Notes: generated by a model not told the origin, from the sequence alone. A DNA stretch of 64,000 nucleotides from Azospirillum sp. TSH100 (GCF_004923295.1 NZ_CP039637.1:434001-498000); one strand, 5' to 3'. Shown: positions 25,459 to 34,714, counted from the first letter of the stretch. Program-made: numbers and translations.

Positions 25459-26004
25459 GTGGAGGAGCGGCTCATCCGCTGGTGCGGTGCCCTGGCGCTG
25501 GGCCTGGCGCTGGCGCTGGCCGGTGTGCCGGGGGCAGGGGGAGGGGTTGGCGCGGCGTCGGCGGAACCGCTGGAGGCGGCGGTGAAGGCGACTTTCCTCT
25601 ACAAGTTCATCGCCTTCGTCAGCTGGCCGCAGACCGCCTTCGCCGCGGCGGACAGCCCGTTCCGCCTGTGTGTGGAGGGAAGCGATCCGTTCGGCGAGCT
25701 GCTGGATCGGGCCGTCGCCGGGCAGAGCGCCGGCGGCCGGCCGATCGAACTGGTGCGCCGGCCACAGTTTGAAAAGGGGGCCGGCTGCCATGTGCTGTAT
25801 GGGACGGCGCCGATGGATCGGCTGCGCGGCGAGCCGGTTCTGACGGTCAGCGATGCCGACGCGCCGGGCGGATCGGGTGCCGGGGCCGTTATCACCTTCA
25901 TGCTGCGCGAGGATCGGGTCCGCTTCGTCATCGACGCGGCGGCAGCCCAGGACAACCGGCTGGCGATCAGCTCCAAGCTGATGAGCCTGGCGGTTCGGCA
26001 ATGA
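25459..26004 (+). CDS. YfiR-family periplasmic protein (DUF4154)
   Basis: A 181-residue protein with an N-terminal signal sequence (hydrophobic residues 11-34) and a YfiR domain: EAAVKATFLYKFIAFVSWP near residues 38-56, then CHVLYGT and a C-terminal NRLAISSKLMSLA. In Pseudomonas, YfiR is a periplasmic repressor of the CHASE8-containing diguanylate cyclase YfiN. Here it lies between a TonB receptor and a hybrid kinase with a similar N-terminus, so it probably regulates that kinase. The start is a GTG 2 bp after the receptor stop. Confidence 0.82.
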   Translation: MEERLIRWCGALALGLALALAGVPGAGGGVGAASAEPLEAAVKATFLYKFIAFVSWPQTAFAAADSPFRLCVEGSDPFGELLDRAVAGQSAGGRPIELVRRPQFEKGAGCHVLYGTAPMDRLRGEPVLTVSDADAPGGSGAGAVITFMLREDRVRFVIDAAAAQDNRLAISSKLMSLAVRQ

Positions 26005-26023
26005 GGAAGCGGGAGGGGGCGAG

Positions 26024-27787
26024 GTGACCGATCTGGCCGGATTCTGGCGGCACACGCCGCGCCTGACCGCGCTGGCGGTGGCCGTCCTGCTGATCGCGGG
26101 CGGGCTGATGGCCCTGGCCAGCGAGAATGCCTATCGCGACGAGCGGGCGGGCGACGTGGAGGTGCAGGCGCGGATCCTGGCAGCCACCGTCACCGCCGCG
26201 CTGAGCTTCAACGACCGGACCGCCGCCGGCGAATATGTGGCGGCGCTGTCCGCCAGCCCGGAGTTCGAGGCGGCCGGCGTTTACGAGGCCAGCGGCCGCC
26301 TGTTCGCCGCCTATAGCACCGGCGGGATGCCACCGGTGCCACGGGCCGCCGAACGGCCGGGACATCATTTCAACGGTGACCATCTGACGGTGACCGTTCC
26401 GGTGATGCAGGACGGCCAGGCGATCGGCAGCGTGTCGTTGCGCACGCAGGTGGAGCCCTTCGCCCGGCGGGCCGAACGCTATGTCGGCATGGCGCTTTTG
26501 TTGGCGATGACGCTGCTGATCGTGCTGGTGCTGGGCGCGGCGCAGGCGGCGTTGGCACGGGCGAACCGCGATCTGGCGGCGCATGCGCGCGACCTGTCCG
26601 CCGCCAACGAGGCGCTGAACGCCGAGATCGCCGAGCGTGAGAAGGTCGAGGCCGCCCTGCGCCAGAGCCAGAAGATGGAGGCGATGGGCCAATTGACCGG
26701 CGGCATCGCCCATGACTTCAACAACCTGCTCCAGGCGCTGGCGAGCTGCCTTCAGCTGGTCGGGCGGCGGGCGAAGGAACCGTCGATCCTGCCGCTGCTG
26801 GAGACCGGGCATCAGGCCATCGACCGTGGTGCCAAGCTGGTGCAGCAGCTGATGGCCTTCGCCCGCCGGCAGACGCTGCGGCCGGAGCCTATGGACGTCC
26901 GCGACCGGCTGCTGGGCATGGCCGACCTGTTGACCCGCGCCATCCGCGCCGACATCACGCTTGAAACGCAGGTCGAGCCGGGGCTGTGGCCGGTGGAGGT
27001 TGATCCGACCCAGTTCGAGCTGGCGATCCTCAATCTCGCCGTCAACGCGCGTGACGCCATGCCCGAGGGCGGGCGGCTGCGCATCACCGCCCGCAACCGG
27101 CCGGCCGACGGCGCTTGCGGCGATCTGGTGCAGGTGACCGTGGGCGACACCGGCACCGGCATGGAACCGGAGGTGAAGGCCCGCGTCTTCGAGCCCTTCT
27201 TCACCACCAAGGAGGTCGGCAAGGGGTCCGGCCTCGGGCTGGCGCAGGTGTATGGCTTCACCCGCCAGTCGTCGGGATGGGTGGAGATCGACAGCGCCCC
27301 CGGTCAGGGCACCGCCGTTTCGCTGTTCCTGCCGCGGACGGCCAAGCCGGTGGCGGCTCCGGCTTTGGTGCGGGCGCTCGATACCGCGCGCGGGGCGGGC
27401 CGGCGCCTGCTTCTGGTGGAGGACGATCCCGTCGTCGGCAGCATGGTGGCGGCGGCGCTCGACGAGATCGGTTATGCCGTGCTGCGCGCCGCCAACGCGG
27501 AGGAGGCGCTGGGGCTGCTGACCGACGGGGATCTGCGGATCGACATCCTGTTCAGCGATGTGGTCATGCCGGGGCCGATGAACGGTGTCGACCTCGCCCA
27601 CACCGCCCGGCGCCTGCGGCCCGGCCTGCCGGTGGTGCTGACCACCGGCTACAGCGAGGACATCGCCCGCATCGAGGGGGTGCGGGTGCTGCCGAAGCCG
27701 TATCGCGTCGGGGCGCTCGCCGAGCTGCTGGATGCGGCGTTGGTGGCGGAGGGGCCAGCGGAGGGGGCTGGCCTCAGGGTTCGCTGA
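26024..27787 (+). CDS. Hybrid sensor histidine kinase with periplasmic CHASE8-like sensor
   Basis: A 587-residue membrane protein. A first helix lies at residues 15-33, a periplasmic domain at residues 34-152 (ILAATVTAALSFNDRTAA is typical of CHASE8-type sensors), a second helix at residues 154-175 and a coiled coil at 176-220. The HisKA domain has His230 in GGIAHDFNNLLQAL, an HATPase domain follows (NLAVNARDAMPEGG, GTGMEPEV, GKGSGLGLAQ), and a receiver domain starts near residue 462 with phospho-acceptor Asp512. The start is a GTG at 26024 with a GGGAGGGGG ribosome-binding site. It follows the YfiR-like gene by 19 bp. No other output domain is present, so the signal must pass to a separate partner. 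Confidence 0.85.
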   Translation: MTDLAGFWRHTPRLTALAVAVLLIAGGLMALASENAYRDERAGDVEVQARILAATVTAALSFNDRTAAGEYVAALSASPEFEAAGVYEASGRLFAAYSTGGMPPVPRAAERPGHHFNGDHLTVTVPVMQDGQAIGSVSLRTQVEPFARRAERYVGMALLLAMTLLIVLVLGAAQAALARANRDLAAHARDLSAANEALNAEIAEREKVEAALRQSQKMEAMGQLTGGIAHDFNNLLQALASCLQLVGRRAKEPSILPLLETGHQAIDRGAKLVQQLMAFARRQTLRPEPMDVRDRLLGMADLLTRAIRADITLETQVEPGLWPVEVDPTQFELAILNLAVNARDAMPEGGRLRITARNRPADGACGDLVQVTVGDTGTGMEPEVKARVFEPFFTTKEVGKGSGLGLAQVYGFTRQSSGWVEIDSAPGQGTAVSLFLPRTAKPVAAPALVRALDTARGAGRRLLLVEDDPVVGSMVAAALDEIGYAVLRAANAEEALGLLTDGDLRIDILFSDVVMPGPMNGVDLAHTARRLRPGLPVVLTTGYSEDIARIEGVRVLPKPYRVGALAELLDAALVAEGPAEGAGLRVR

Positions 27788-28556
27788 GGAACGATAGGAT
27801 CGCCTCGACCACCGTATCCTCACATTCGCGATGGGGGACGTGGCCGGTGTCGGCCAGCAGGCGGACGGTGCCGCGCCCGGCGGCGATGCGGGTGGGGTGT
27901 TCGGCCGAGCCATATTCGTCGCGGTCGCCGTGCAGGGCCAGCACCGGACAGCGGACCTCCGCCAGGGCGGTGTCCAGGGTCCAGCCGGCGAAGGCGGGGG
28001 ACAGCCAGCTTTCGGTCCAGGCATCGACCGCCCAGCGCGCCTTGCCGCCATGGTATCGCGCCAGGCGGGCGAATTGCGCCGGATCCCGGAAGCCTTCCTT
28101 TGCCTCGCGGATGCCGGCGAGCGTGCGGTCCTCGACGAAGGCCTGCGCGGCGATGGTCACCAGGGCGCGGCAGCGGGAGGGAAAGCGCGCCGCCGTCTCG
28201 ACCGCCATGCCGCCGCCGACGCTGTGGCCGCAGGCGACGAACTCGCCGATGCCGAGATGGCCGAGCAGGACGGGCACAATGTCCCGCGCCTCCGCCGCGA
28301 CGAAATCGAGGGGCAGCGTGCCGGGATGAGGATCGGAGCGGCCGAAGCCCAGCCGGTCATAGGCGACGACCCGCCGTGCCGTCGCAGCGGCAAGGCGGGC
28401 CGGGAAGCTGCGCCACAGATCGACGCAGCCGAGCGAATCATGGAACAACAGGATCGGCGGCAGCGAACCGGACGCATCGGGCGTCCACTCCTTCACATGG
28501 AGGCTGCCGGACTGGGTGGGGATGAGGCGGTCCTGGTCGCTGACGGCGGTGGTCAT
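27774..28556 (-). CDS. Alpha/beta hydrolase
   Basis: A 260-residue soluble enzyme of the alpha/beta-hydrolase fold: the oxyanion region LLFHDSLGCVDLWRSF, the nucleophile elbow GHSVGGG (Ser near residue 111), an acidic residue in GDRDEYG and the catalytic His in DTGHVPH. The substrate is unknown; similar proteins are esterases or C-C hydrolases. The gene ends convergently and overlaps the histidine kinase gene by 14 bp, so the two transcripts meet tail to tail. Confidence 0.75.
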   Translation of the reverse strand: MTTAVSDQDRLIPTQSGSLHVKEWTPDASGSLPPILLFHDSLGCVDLWRSFPARLAAATARRVVAYDRLGFGRSDPHPGTLPLDFVAAEARDIVPVLLGHLGIGEFVACGHSVGGGMAVETAARFPSRCRALVTIAAQAFVEDRTLAGIREAKEGFRDPAQFARLARYHGGKARWAVDAWTESWLSPAFAGWTLDTALAEVRCPVLALHGDRDEYGSAEHPTRIAAGRGTVRLLADTGHVPHRECEDTVVEAILSFLSEP

Positions 28557-28607
28557 GTCGTCCGGTTGCTGGTGCGGTCGAAGCTGGACGGCAGGATAGC
28601 ATGCGGT

Positions 28608-29297
28608 TCAGGCCCGCGCCCGCAGATAGGGGGTCATGCGCCATTCGGCGTGACGGATCAGGCGGGTGGCGATGAAGTTGATCAGCAGATAGAGGACGCC
28701 GGCGACGATGAAGATCTCGAAAACCGCGAAGGTCTGGGCGATCATGCGTCGCGCGACTCCGGTGATCTCCATCATCGTGATGGTGCTGGCGAGCGAACTG
28801 GCCTTCACCATCAAGATCACCTCGTTGCCGTAGGCCGGCAGCATCTGGCGGATCGCCACCGGCAGGACGATGCGGCGGAACACCCGCAGCCGCGACATGC
28901 CGCAGGCCCGCGCCGCTTCCACCTGACCCTGCGGCACGGTCTCGATGGCACCGCGCAGGATCTCGGCGGTGTAGGCGCCGGTGTTGAGCGCCAGCGCCAG
29001 GATGGCGCACCACATCGGCTGGCTGAGGACTGGCCACAGGACGCTGCCGCGGATGAGGTCGATCTGGCTGAGGCCGTAATAGATCAGGAAGATCTGAACC
29101 AGAAGCGGCGTGCCGCGGAAGACGAAGCTGTAGGCCGAGGTCAGCGCCACCGCCACCCGGTTGCCGGACAGCCGCAGCAGGGCGGTGGCGAAGGCCAGCG
29201 CGGCACCGAAGGCGAGCGACAGCGCCACCAACTCAAGGGTCAGGGGCAGGGCCGCGAGAAGGCGCGGCAGGCTGTCCCACATCAGGGGCCAGTTCAT
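28608..29297 (-). CDS. Polar amino acid ABC transporter permease (HisM type)
   Basis: A 229-residue membrane protein with about five helices and the EAA loop motif EAARACGMSRLRVFRRIVLP near residues 127-146, which contacts the ATPase. It belongs to the HisM/ArtM group of polar amino-acid permeases. It is the last gene of the four-gene importer unit, 2 bp after the paired HisQ-type permease. Context with arginase and ornithine cyclodeaminase suggests a basic amino acid as substrate. Confidence 0.88.
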   Translation of the reverse strand: MNWPLMWDSLPRLLAALPLTLELVALSLAFGAALAFATALLRLSGNRVAVALTSAYSFVFRGTPLLVQIFLIYYGLSQIDLIRGSVLWPVLSQPMWCAILALALNTGAYTAEILRGAIETVPQGQVEAARACGMSRLRVFRRIVLPVAIRQMLPAYGNEVILMVKASSLASTITMMEITGVARRMIAQTFAVFEIFIVAGVLYLLINFIATRLIRHAEWRMTPYLRARA

Positions 29298-29299
29298 CG

Positions 29300-30025
29300 T
29301 CAGGCCCTCCGGACGCCGCGGCTGGCGTAACGCTCGGCCCGCTGGAACGCCATTGTCGAAACGGTGGTCAGCGCGAGGTAGAGCAATGCTGCGACGCTGT
29401 AGAACAGGAAGGATTGCCGGGTCGAACCGGCGGCGGTGTGGGCGACGCGCATGATCTCGGCCAGCGCGGTGACGGAGATGAGTGCGGTGTCCTTCAGGGT
29501 CAGCTGCCAGACATTGCCCAGGCCGGGCAGGGCGAAGCGCAGGGTCTGCGGCACCAGAACCCGGCGCAGGATGCGCCAGCGCCCCATGCCGCAGGCCCGC
29601 GCCGCCTCGATCTGGCCGTAGGGCACGGATTTGACGGCGCCGCGGATCACCTCGGTCGAATAGGCGCCGGAGATCAGGCCGACGGCGGCGACGCCGATGG
29701 AAAAGGCGTTCAGCTCGACAAAGCCGCTGTAGCCGAAGATTCCGGCCACCGCCATGATCATGCCCGAACCGCCGAAGAACAGCAGGTAGATCACCAACAG
29801 TTCGGGCACGCCGCGCACGGCGGTGGTGTAAAGCTCCGCCAGACCCCTCAACACCAGGCTGTCGCTGAGCTTGGCGGCGGCGCCAGCGGCCCCGAAGGCG
29901 AGACCCAGCAGAAAGGACGACAGCGCGACCGCGATGGTCATCGCCGTCCCGGACAGCAGCTGCGGCCCCCAGCCGTGCAGCCCGGAGGTGAGCCCGGAGT
30001 CGAGGAAATCCAGCATCGCCGTCAC
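29300..30025 (-). CDS. Polar amino acid ABC transporter permease (HisQ type)
   Basis: A 241-residue membrane protein with about five helices and the EAA loop EAARACGMGRWRILRRVLVP near residues 142-161. It pairs with the HisM-type permease to form the channel. The start overlaps the binding-protein stop by 4 bp (ATGA at 30022-30025), and the gene is followed after 2 bp by the second permease. Confidence 0.88.
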   Translation of the reverse strand: MTAMLDFLDSGLTSGLHGWGPQLLSGTAMTIAVALSSFLLGLAFGAAGAAAKLSDSLVLRGLAELYTTAVRGVPELLVIYLLFFGGSGMIMAVAGIFGYSGFVELNAFSIGVAAVGLISGAYSTEVIRGAVKSVPYGQIEAARACGMGRWRILRRVLVPQTLRFALPGLGNVWQLTLKDTALISVTALAEIMRVAHTAAGSTRQSFLFYSVAALLYLALTTVSTMAFQRAERYASRGVRRA

Positions 30026-30861
30026 CGCACCGAAACGTCGTAGCCGAAATGCTTCTGGCTCAGGGCCGCGATGGTGCCGTCCTTGCCGGCATCGGCGATG
30101 GCCTTGTCCAGCCGGTCCTTCAGTTCGGCATCCGCCTTGCGCAAGCCGACGCCCATGCCCTCGCCCAGCACGCCGCGCGTCATCGCCGGGCCGAACAGGG
30201 TCATGCCCTGGTTGCCGGTGGCGCGCATCAGCGCCTCGATCGGCGAGCGGTCGCCGAAGATGGCGTCGACGCGGCCGGCGGCCAGATCGATGGCGGCATT
30301 GTCGATCTTGTCGTAATTGCGCACCGTCACGTCCGGCAGGTGCTTTTCCAGGAAATCGACCTGGATGGTCGAGGTCTGGACGCCGACCGTCTTGCCCTTC
30401 AGCAGTGCCGCCAGCTTGGCGATCGCCGGCTTGGCCGCGGCCTCGTCGGCGAGGTCGACGTGGTCAGCACCAACGGTGGCGCCGGCCAGCTTGGAGGATT
30501 TCAGGGTGGCGAAGGTGGATTGCTCGGTGCCGTAGGGGCCGGCGAAGGCGATGACCTTCTTGCGCTCGTCGGTGATGGTCATGCCGGCCATGATGGCGTC
30601 GATCTTGCCCTGCTGGAGCGAGGGGATCATGCCGTCCCAATCCATCGCCACCAGCTCGCAGTCGGCTTCGATGCGCTTGCACAGATCCCAGGCGAGGTCG
30701 ATCTCGAAGCCGACCAGCTTGCCCGACGAATCCATGCCGTTCCACGGCGCGAAGGCGCCTTCGGACGCGATGCGGATCTTCCTTGCATCCTTCGCCATCG
30801 CCGGAACGGCGCTGCCGGTCGCCAGGGCGCCCAGCACCAGGGCCAAAAGGATCTTCTTCAT
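30022..30861 (-). CDS. Periplasmic basic amino acid-binding protein of the ABC importer
   Basis: A 279-residue family 3 solute-binding protein with a clear signal peptide (MKKILLALVLGALATGSAV, cleavage after AMA). The ligand-binding fold has RIASEGAFAPWNGMDSSGKLVGFEIDLAWDLC near the N-terminus and FGDRSPIEALM in the second lobe. The similarity is to lysine/arginine/ornithine-binding proteins. Together with the Lrp-type regulator and the arginine-degrading enzymes it suggests arginine or ornithine uptake. I chose the start at 30861 because it begins the signal peptide. Confidence 0.85.
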   Translation of the reverse strand: MKKILLALVLGALATGSAVPAMAKDARKIRIASEGAFAPWNGMDSSGKLVGFEIDLAWDLCKRIEADCELVAMDWDGMIPSLQQGKIDAIMAGMTITDERKKVIAFAGPYGTEQSTFATLKSSKLAGATVGADHVDLADEAAAKPAIAKLAALLKGKTVGVQTSTIQVDFLEKHLPDVTVRNYDKIDNAAIDLAAGRVDAIFGDRSPIEALMRATGNQGMTLFGPAMTRGVLGEGMGVGLRKADAELKDRLDKAIADAGKDGTIAALSQKHFGYDVSVR

Positions 30862-31045
30862 TGGTTGGTATCCTGTGTTTGTTTGCCCGCTCGGGCCCGG
30901 CAATTTGAGTTCCGGTCCGGCCGCGGAGCGGCGGACTTTGGCACAGGCGTCCATCGGCCGTCATCGTCGCGAAGGCCGGGAACCCTGCGCCTGTGTGGCG
31001 CACCCCCTTGGGTTTGTGCGGGGGCGGCGGGAGACGCGTGGCTGG

Positions 31046-31903
31046 TCAGGCGGCGGAAAGGTGGCGGGAGAGGAACTGGCGCACGCGGTCGGACTGGGGG
31101 GTGGTCAGCACCCGGTCGGGCGCCCCTTCCTCCTCGATGCGGCCCTGGTGGAGGAAGACGACCCTGGACGAGACCTCGCGGGCGAAGTCCATCTCGTGCG
31201 TCACCAGGATCATGGTGCGGCCCTCGTCCGCGAGCTGGCGGATGACGCGCAGCACCTCGCCCACCAGTTCCGGATCCAGGGCCGAGGTCGGCTCGTCGAA
31301 CAGCATCACCTTGGGCTGCATGGCAAGGGCGCGGGCGATGGCGGCGCGCTGCTGCTGGCCTCCGGAGAGCTGGATCGGATAGCAATCGGCCTTGGCGAGA
31401 ATGCCGACCTTGTCCAGCAGGCTGCGCGCGAGGTCGATGGCCTCGCCCTTCGGCACGCCAAGGACATGGACCGGCGCCTCGATGACGTTCTCCAGAATGG
31501 TCATGTGGGTCCAGAGGTTGAAGTTCTGGAACACCATGCCGAGCCGGGTGCGGATGCGGTCGACCTGACGGGAGTTGGCCGGCATGGTCCGCCCGCGCGC
31601 CGTCTTCATCGCGATGGTCTCGCCGCAGATGGTGACGCGCCCCCCGTCGGGCACCTCCAGCATGTTGATGCAGCGCAGAAGCGTGCTCTTGCCCGAGCCG
31701 GACGAGCCGATCAGCGTGATGACGTCGCCCTCACGGGCGGTCAGCGACACGCCCTTCAGAACCTCCAGCGGTCCGAACCGCTTGTGGATGTCGTCCGCCT
31801 GGACAGCGACCGCGGCAGCAGGGTTGGTGGGAGGGTGGCGGTGGGCCGGCCCGTCCTGGCCGACGCTGACGATACGATCGATGGCGATGCGATGCTGGTC
31901 CAT
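31046..31903 (-). CDS. Amino acid ABC transporter ATP-binding protein (HisP/GlnQ type)
   Basis: A 285-residue ATPase: Walker A GSSGSGKST, Q-loop MVFQNFNLW, signature LSGGQQQRAAIARAL, Walker B MLFDEPTSALD and switch His in LVTHEMDFA. It drives the importer whose other three subunits lie downstream. The 184-bp gap to the binding-protein gene may hold a separate promoter. The ATG at 31903 is preferred; a GTG at 31930 in the same frame is possible. A run of 25-30 N-terminal residues before the domain is poorly conserved in this family. Confidence 0.86.
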   Translation of the reverse strand: MDQHRIAIDRIVSVGQDGPAHRHPPTNPAAAVAVQADDIHKRFGPLEVLKGVSLTAREGDVITLIGSSGSGKSTLLRCINMLEVPDGGRVTICGETIAMKTARGRTMPANSRQVDRIRTRLGMVFQNFNLWTHMTILENVIEAPVHVLGVPKGEAIDLARSLLDKVGILAKADCYPIQLSGGQQQRAAIARALAMQPKVMLFDEPTSALDPELVGEVLRVIRQLADEGRTMILVTHEMDFAREVSSRVVFLHQGRIEEEGAPDRVLTTPQSDRVRQFLSRHLSAA

Positions 31904-32041
31904 GCGACGTCCCGATTTCGTTTGGGACACGGAGCATCAGCGATGCAGATGGCGGCGGGAAGATGAAAAAGTGACAGAAAACCCGAGCCAAGTTGCCAAA
32001 ATGAAAGCTTGGGCTGCGCGGATTGGCAAGCCTGGCGCAGC

Positions 32042-32485
32042 CTATAGCCGGGCGCGGGTGCTGCGCGGGGTGTTCAGCAGCAGGTTCGTCTCGCTGGTGG
32101 TGATGCCGGGAATAAGCCGGATGCGGCGCAGCACGCCGTCGAATTCCGGCAGGCTGCCGGCCGACAGCTCGACGATCAGATCCCAGCGTCCGTTGGTGCT
32201 GTGGATCTCCATGATCTCGGGGAAGCCGCTGAGAGTCCGCACCACGCGGTCGGTGGCCTGTCCCTCCACCTCGATCAGCATGATGCCGCGCACCGGCGCC
32301 TCCACCGTGTCGGCGCGCAGGATCACGGTGTAGCCGGTGATGATGCCGGAGCTTTCCAGCCGCTCCATCCGCGACCGCACCGTCGCCCGCGAGACGCCGA
32401 GTTCGATGGCGAGGTCGGAAATGCTGCGGCGGCCGTCATGGCGCAGCAGGGTGATCAGCTTTTCGTCGAGCTGGTCGAGCGTCAT
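32042..32485 (-). CDS. Lrp/AsnC-family transcriptional regulator
   Basis: A 147-residue protein: an N-terminal helix-turn-helix (ISDLAIELGVSRATVRSRMERLESSGII, about residues 22-50) and a C-terminal RAM ligand-binding domain. Proteins of this family sense amino acids. It is divergent from arginase with 138 bp between them, a classic layout for a local regulator of arginine or ornithine catabolism. The spacer is AT-richer than its surroundings and should contain the operator. Confidence 0.85.
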   Translation of the reverse strand: MTLDQLDEKLITLLRHDGRRSISDLAIELGVSRATVRSRMERLESSGIITGYTVILRADTVEAPVRGIMLIEVEGQATDRVVRTLSGFPEIMEIHSTNGRWDLIVELSAGSLPEFDGVLRRIRLIPGITTSETNLLLNTPRSTRARL

Positions 32486-32623
32486 GATTCAGGCACTCCG
32501 ACAGTCTGGCAAGCTTTACTGCTCAATTTGGTAGGTCGAATGACGACATTTGTCAATTTGCCCTGTCCGTTCCGCCGGAAGCCTGTGGTTTGCTGGTGAA
32601 AGGAACAGGCAAGAGACCAAACA

Positions 32624-33574
32624 ATGTCCTATCACAAGACAAAGACGAAGCAGTGCCGGCTGGTCGGTGTGCCGGTGCAGGATGGGGCGGGCCGGCTTGG
32701 CTGCGAAATGGGACCCAGCGCCTACCGCACCGCCGGCATCTCCAAGGCTCTGTCGGACCTGGGCCACAGCGTCACCGACCTGGGTAACGTGGCGCCGCTG
32801 CCGCAGCGGCCGATGACGCATGGCAACGCCGCGCTGAAATTCCTGCCGGAAGTGGCGGGCTGGACCGCCGCGCTGTCCAAGGTGGCCTATGAGGCGAGCG
32901 CCGGGCAGGACGCCATGCCGATCTTCATGGGCGGCGATCACAGCCTTGCCGCCGGCACCCTGACCGGGCTGGCGCAGCGCGCCGCCGAGATGCGGCGCCC
33001 GCTGTTCGTGCTGTGGCTGGACGCCCATCCGGATTTCCACACGCTGGAGACGACGGAAAGCGGCAATCTGCATGGCGTGCCGATGGCCTACGCCACCGGC
33101 CGCGCCGGCTTCGACGGCTATTTTCCGCCGCCGCCGGCCCGGCTCGACCCGAACAATGTCTGCATGATGGGCATCCGCAGTGTCGATCCGGCCGAACGGC
33201 GGGCGCTGGAGACGTCCGGCATCACCGTCCATGACATGCGCAAGATCGACGAGCACGGCATCGTCGCCCTGCTGCGCCCGTTCCTGAAGCGGGTGGTGGA
33301 GGCGGACGGGCTGCTGCATGTCAGCCTGGATGTCGATTTCCTCGATCCCGGCATCGCCCCCGGCGTCGGCACCACGGTTCCCGGCGGCGCCACCTTCCGC
33401 GAGGCGCATCTGGTCATGGAGATGCTGCACGACACCGGCATGGTCAGCAGCGTCGATCTGGTCGAGCTGAACCCCTTCCTCGACGAGCGCGGCCGGACCG
33501 CGACCCTGATGGTGGAATTGCTGGCGAGCCTGATGGGGCGCCGCGTCCTCGACTATCCCACCCGCAGCTTCTGA
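32624..33574 (+). CDS. rocF: Arginase (arginase/agmatinase family)
   Basis: A 316-residue ureohydrolase with the manganese ligands in GGDHS (His106), DAHPDFH (Asp133, His135, Asp137) and DVDFLDP (Asp236, Asp238). It converts L-arginine to ornithine and urea. The next gene, ornithine cyclodeaminase, uses the product, which favours arginase over agmatinase. A GAAAGGAACAGG stretch lies upstream of the ATG. Confidence 0.88.
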   Translation: MSYHKTKTKQCRLVGVPVQDGAGRLGCEMGPSAYRTAGISKALSDLGHSVTDLGNVAPLPQRPMTHGNAALKFLPEVAGWTAALSKVAYEASAGQDAMPIFMGGDHSLAAGTLTGLAQRAAEMRRPLFVLWLDAHPDFHTLETTESGNLHGVPMAYATGRAGFDGYFPPPPARLDPNNVCMMGIRSVDPAERRALETSGITVHDMRKIDEHGIVALLRPFLKRVVEADGLLHVSLDVDFLDPGIAPGVGTTVPGGATFREAHLVMEMLHDTGMVSSVDLVELNPFLDERGRTATLMVELLASLMGRRVLDYPTRSF

Positions 33575-33593
33575 ACGAACGGAGCGTTTAAGA

Positions 33594-34658
33594 ATGATCC
33601 CGAACCTGAATCTCGTTCCCTTCGTCAGCGTCGACCACATGATGAAGCTGGTGCTGCACATCGGCGTGGAGCGCTTCCTGACCGAGCTGTCGGCCTATGT
33701 CGAGGAGGATTTCCGCCGCTGGGAAAGCTTCGACAAGACGCCGCGGGTGGCCTCCCACAGCGCGGAGGGCGTGATCGAGCTGATGCCGACCAGCGACGGC
33801 CGCACCTATGGCTTCAAGTACGTCAACGGCCATCCGAAGAACACGCGGGAAGGACGGCAGACCGTGACCGCCTTCGGCGTGCTGGCCGATGTCGGCAACG
33901 GCTATCCGGTGCTGATGACGGAGATGACCATCCTGACGGCGCTGCGCACCGCCGCGACCTCGGCTGTTGCGGCGAAGTTTCTGGCGCCGAAGGATGCCTC
34001 CTGCATGGCGATCATCGGTAATGGAGCGCAGGCGGAGTTCCAGGCGCTGGCCTTCAAGGCGCTGCTGGGGATCCGCAAACTGCGGCTCTACGACATCGAC
34101 CCCGCGGCGACGCAGAAATGCGTGCGCAACCTGCGCGGCCAGGGCTTCGAGATCACCGCCTGCACCTCGACCGAAGAGGCGGTGGAGGGGGCGCAGATCA
34201 TCACCACCGTCACCGCCGACAAGCAGTATGCCACCATCCTGACCGACAACATGGTCGGGGCCGGGGTGCACATCAACGCGGTCGGCGGCGACTGCCCCGG
34301 CAAGACGGAACTGCACCGCGACATCCTGCTGCGTTCGGACATCTTCGTCGAATATCCGCCGCAGACGCGGATCGAGGGGGAAATCCAGCAGCTGGCGCCG
34401 GACCATCCGGTGACGGAGCTGTGGACGGTGATGATCGGTCAGGCGGTGGGGCGGCGCGATGCGCGGCAGATCACGCTGTTCGATTCGGTCGGCTTCGCGA
34501 CGGAGGACTTCTCCGCCCTGCGCTATGTCCGCGACAAGGTGGAGGGAACGGGCTTCTACGAGAATCTTGACATGCTGGCCGACCCCGACGAGCCGCGCGA
34601 TCTGTTCGGCATGATCCTGCGCGCGGCGAAGCCGGCACCGGTGGGCGAGGCGGCGTAG
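33594..34658 (+). CDS. ocd: Ornithine cyclodeaminase
   Basis: A 354-residue NAD-dependent enzyme of the ornithine cyclodeaminase/mu-crystallin family. The TEMTILTALRTAATSAVAAK block lies near residues 106-125 and the Rossmann motif IIGNGAQAEFQALA near residues 139-152. It converts ornithine directly to proline and ammonia, so arginase and this enzyme form a two-step route from arginine to proline. It starts 19 bp after the arginase stop, with GGAG upstream (ACGGAGCG). Confidence 0.9.
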   Translation: MIPNLNLVPFVSVDHMMKLVLHIGVERFLTELSAYVEEDFRRWESFDKTPRVASHSAEGVIELMPTSDGRTYGFKYVNGHPKNTREGRQTVTAFGVLADVGNGYPVLMTEMTILTALRTAATSAVAAKFLAPKDASCMAIIGNGAQAEFQALAFKALLGIRKLRLYDIDPAATQKCVRNLRGQGFEITACTSTEEAVEGAQIITTVTADKQYATILTDNMVGAGVHINAVGGDCPGKTELHRDILLRSDIFVEYPPQTRIEGEIQQLAPDHPVTELWTVMIGQAVGRRDARQITLFDSVGFATEDFSALRYVRDKVEGTGFYENLDMLADPDEPRDLFGMILRAAKPAPVGEAA

Positions 34659-34667
34659 GGGGAATCC

Positions 34668-34707
34668 CCCCTCTCACCCACCGAGAGGGCTCCTTCCGCG
34701 GGAAGGA
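34668..34707. terminator. Double hairpin between convergent genes
   Basis: Two adjacent hairpins occur. CCCTCTC (34668-34674) pairs with GAGAGGG (34683-34689), and TCCTTCC (34691-34697) pairs with GGAAGGA (34701-34707). They lie between the ocd stop and the convergent antiporter stop and probably end both transcripts. The first belongs to the CCCTCTC hairpin family. Confidence 0.55.
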
Positions 34708-34714
34708 AGCGCAC

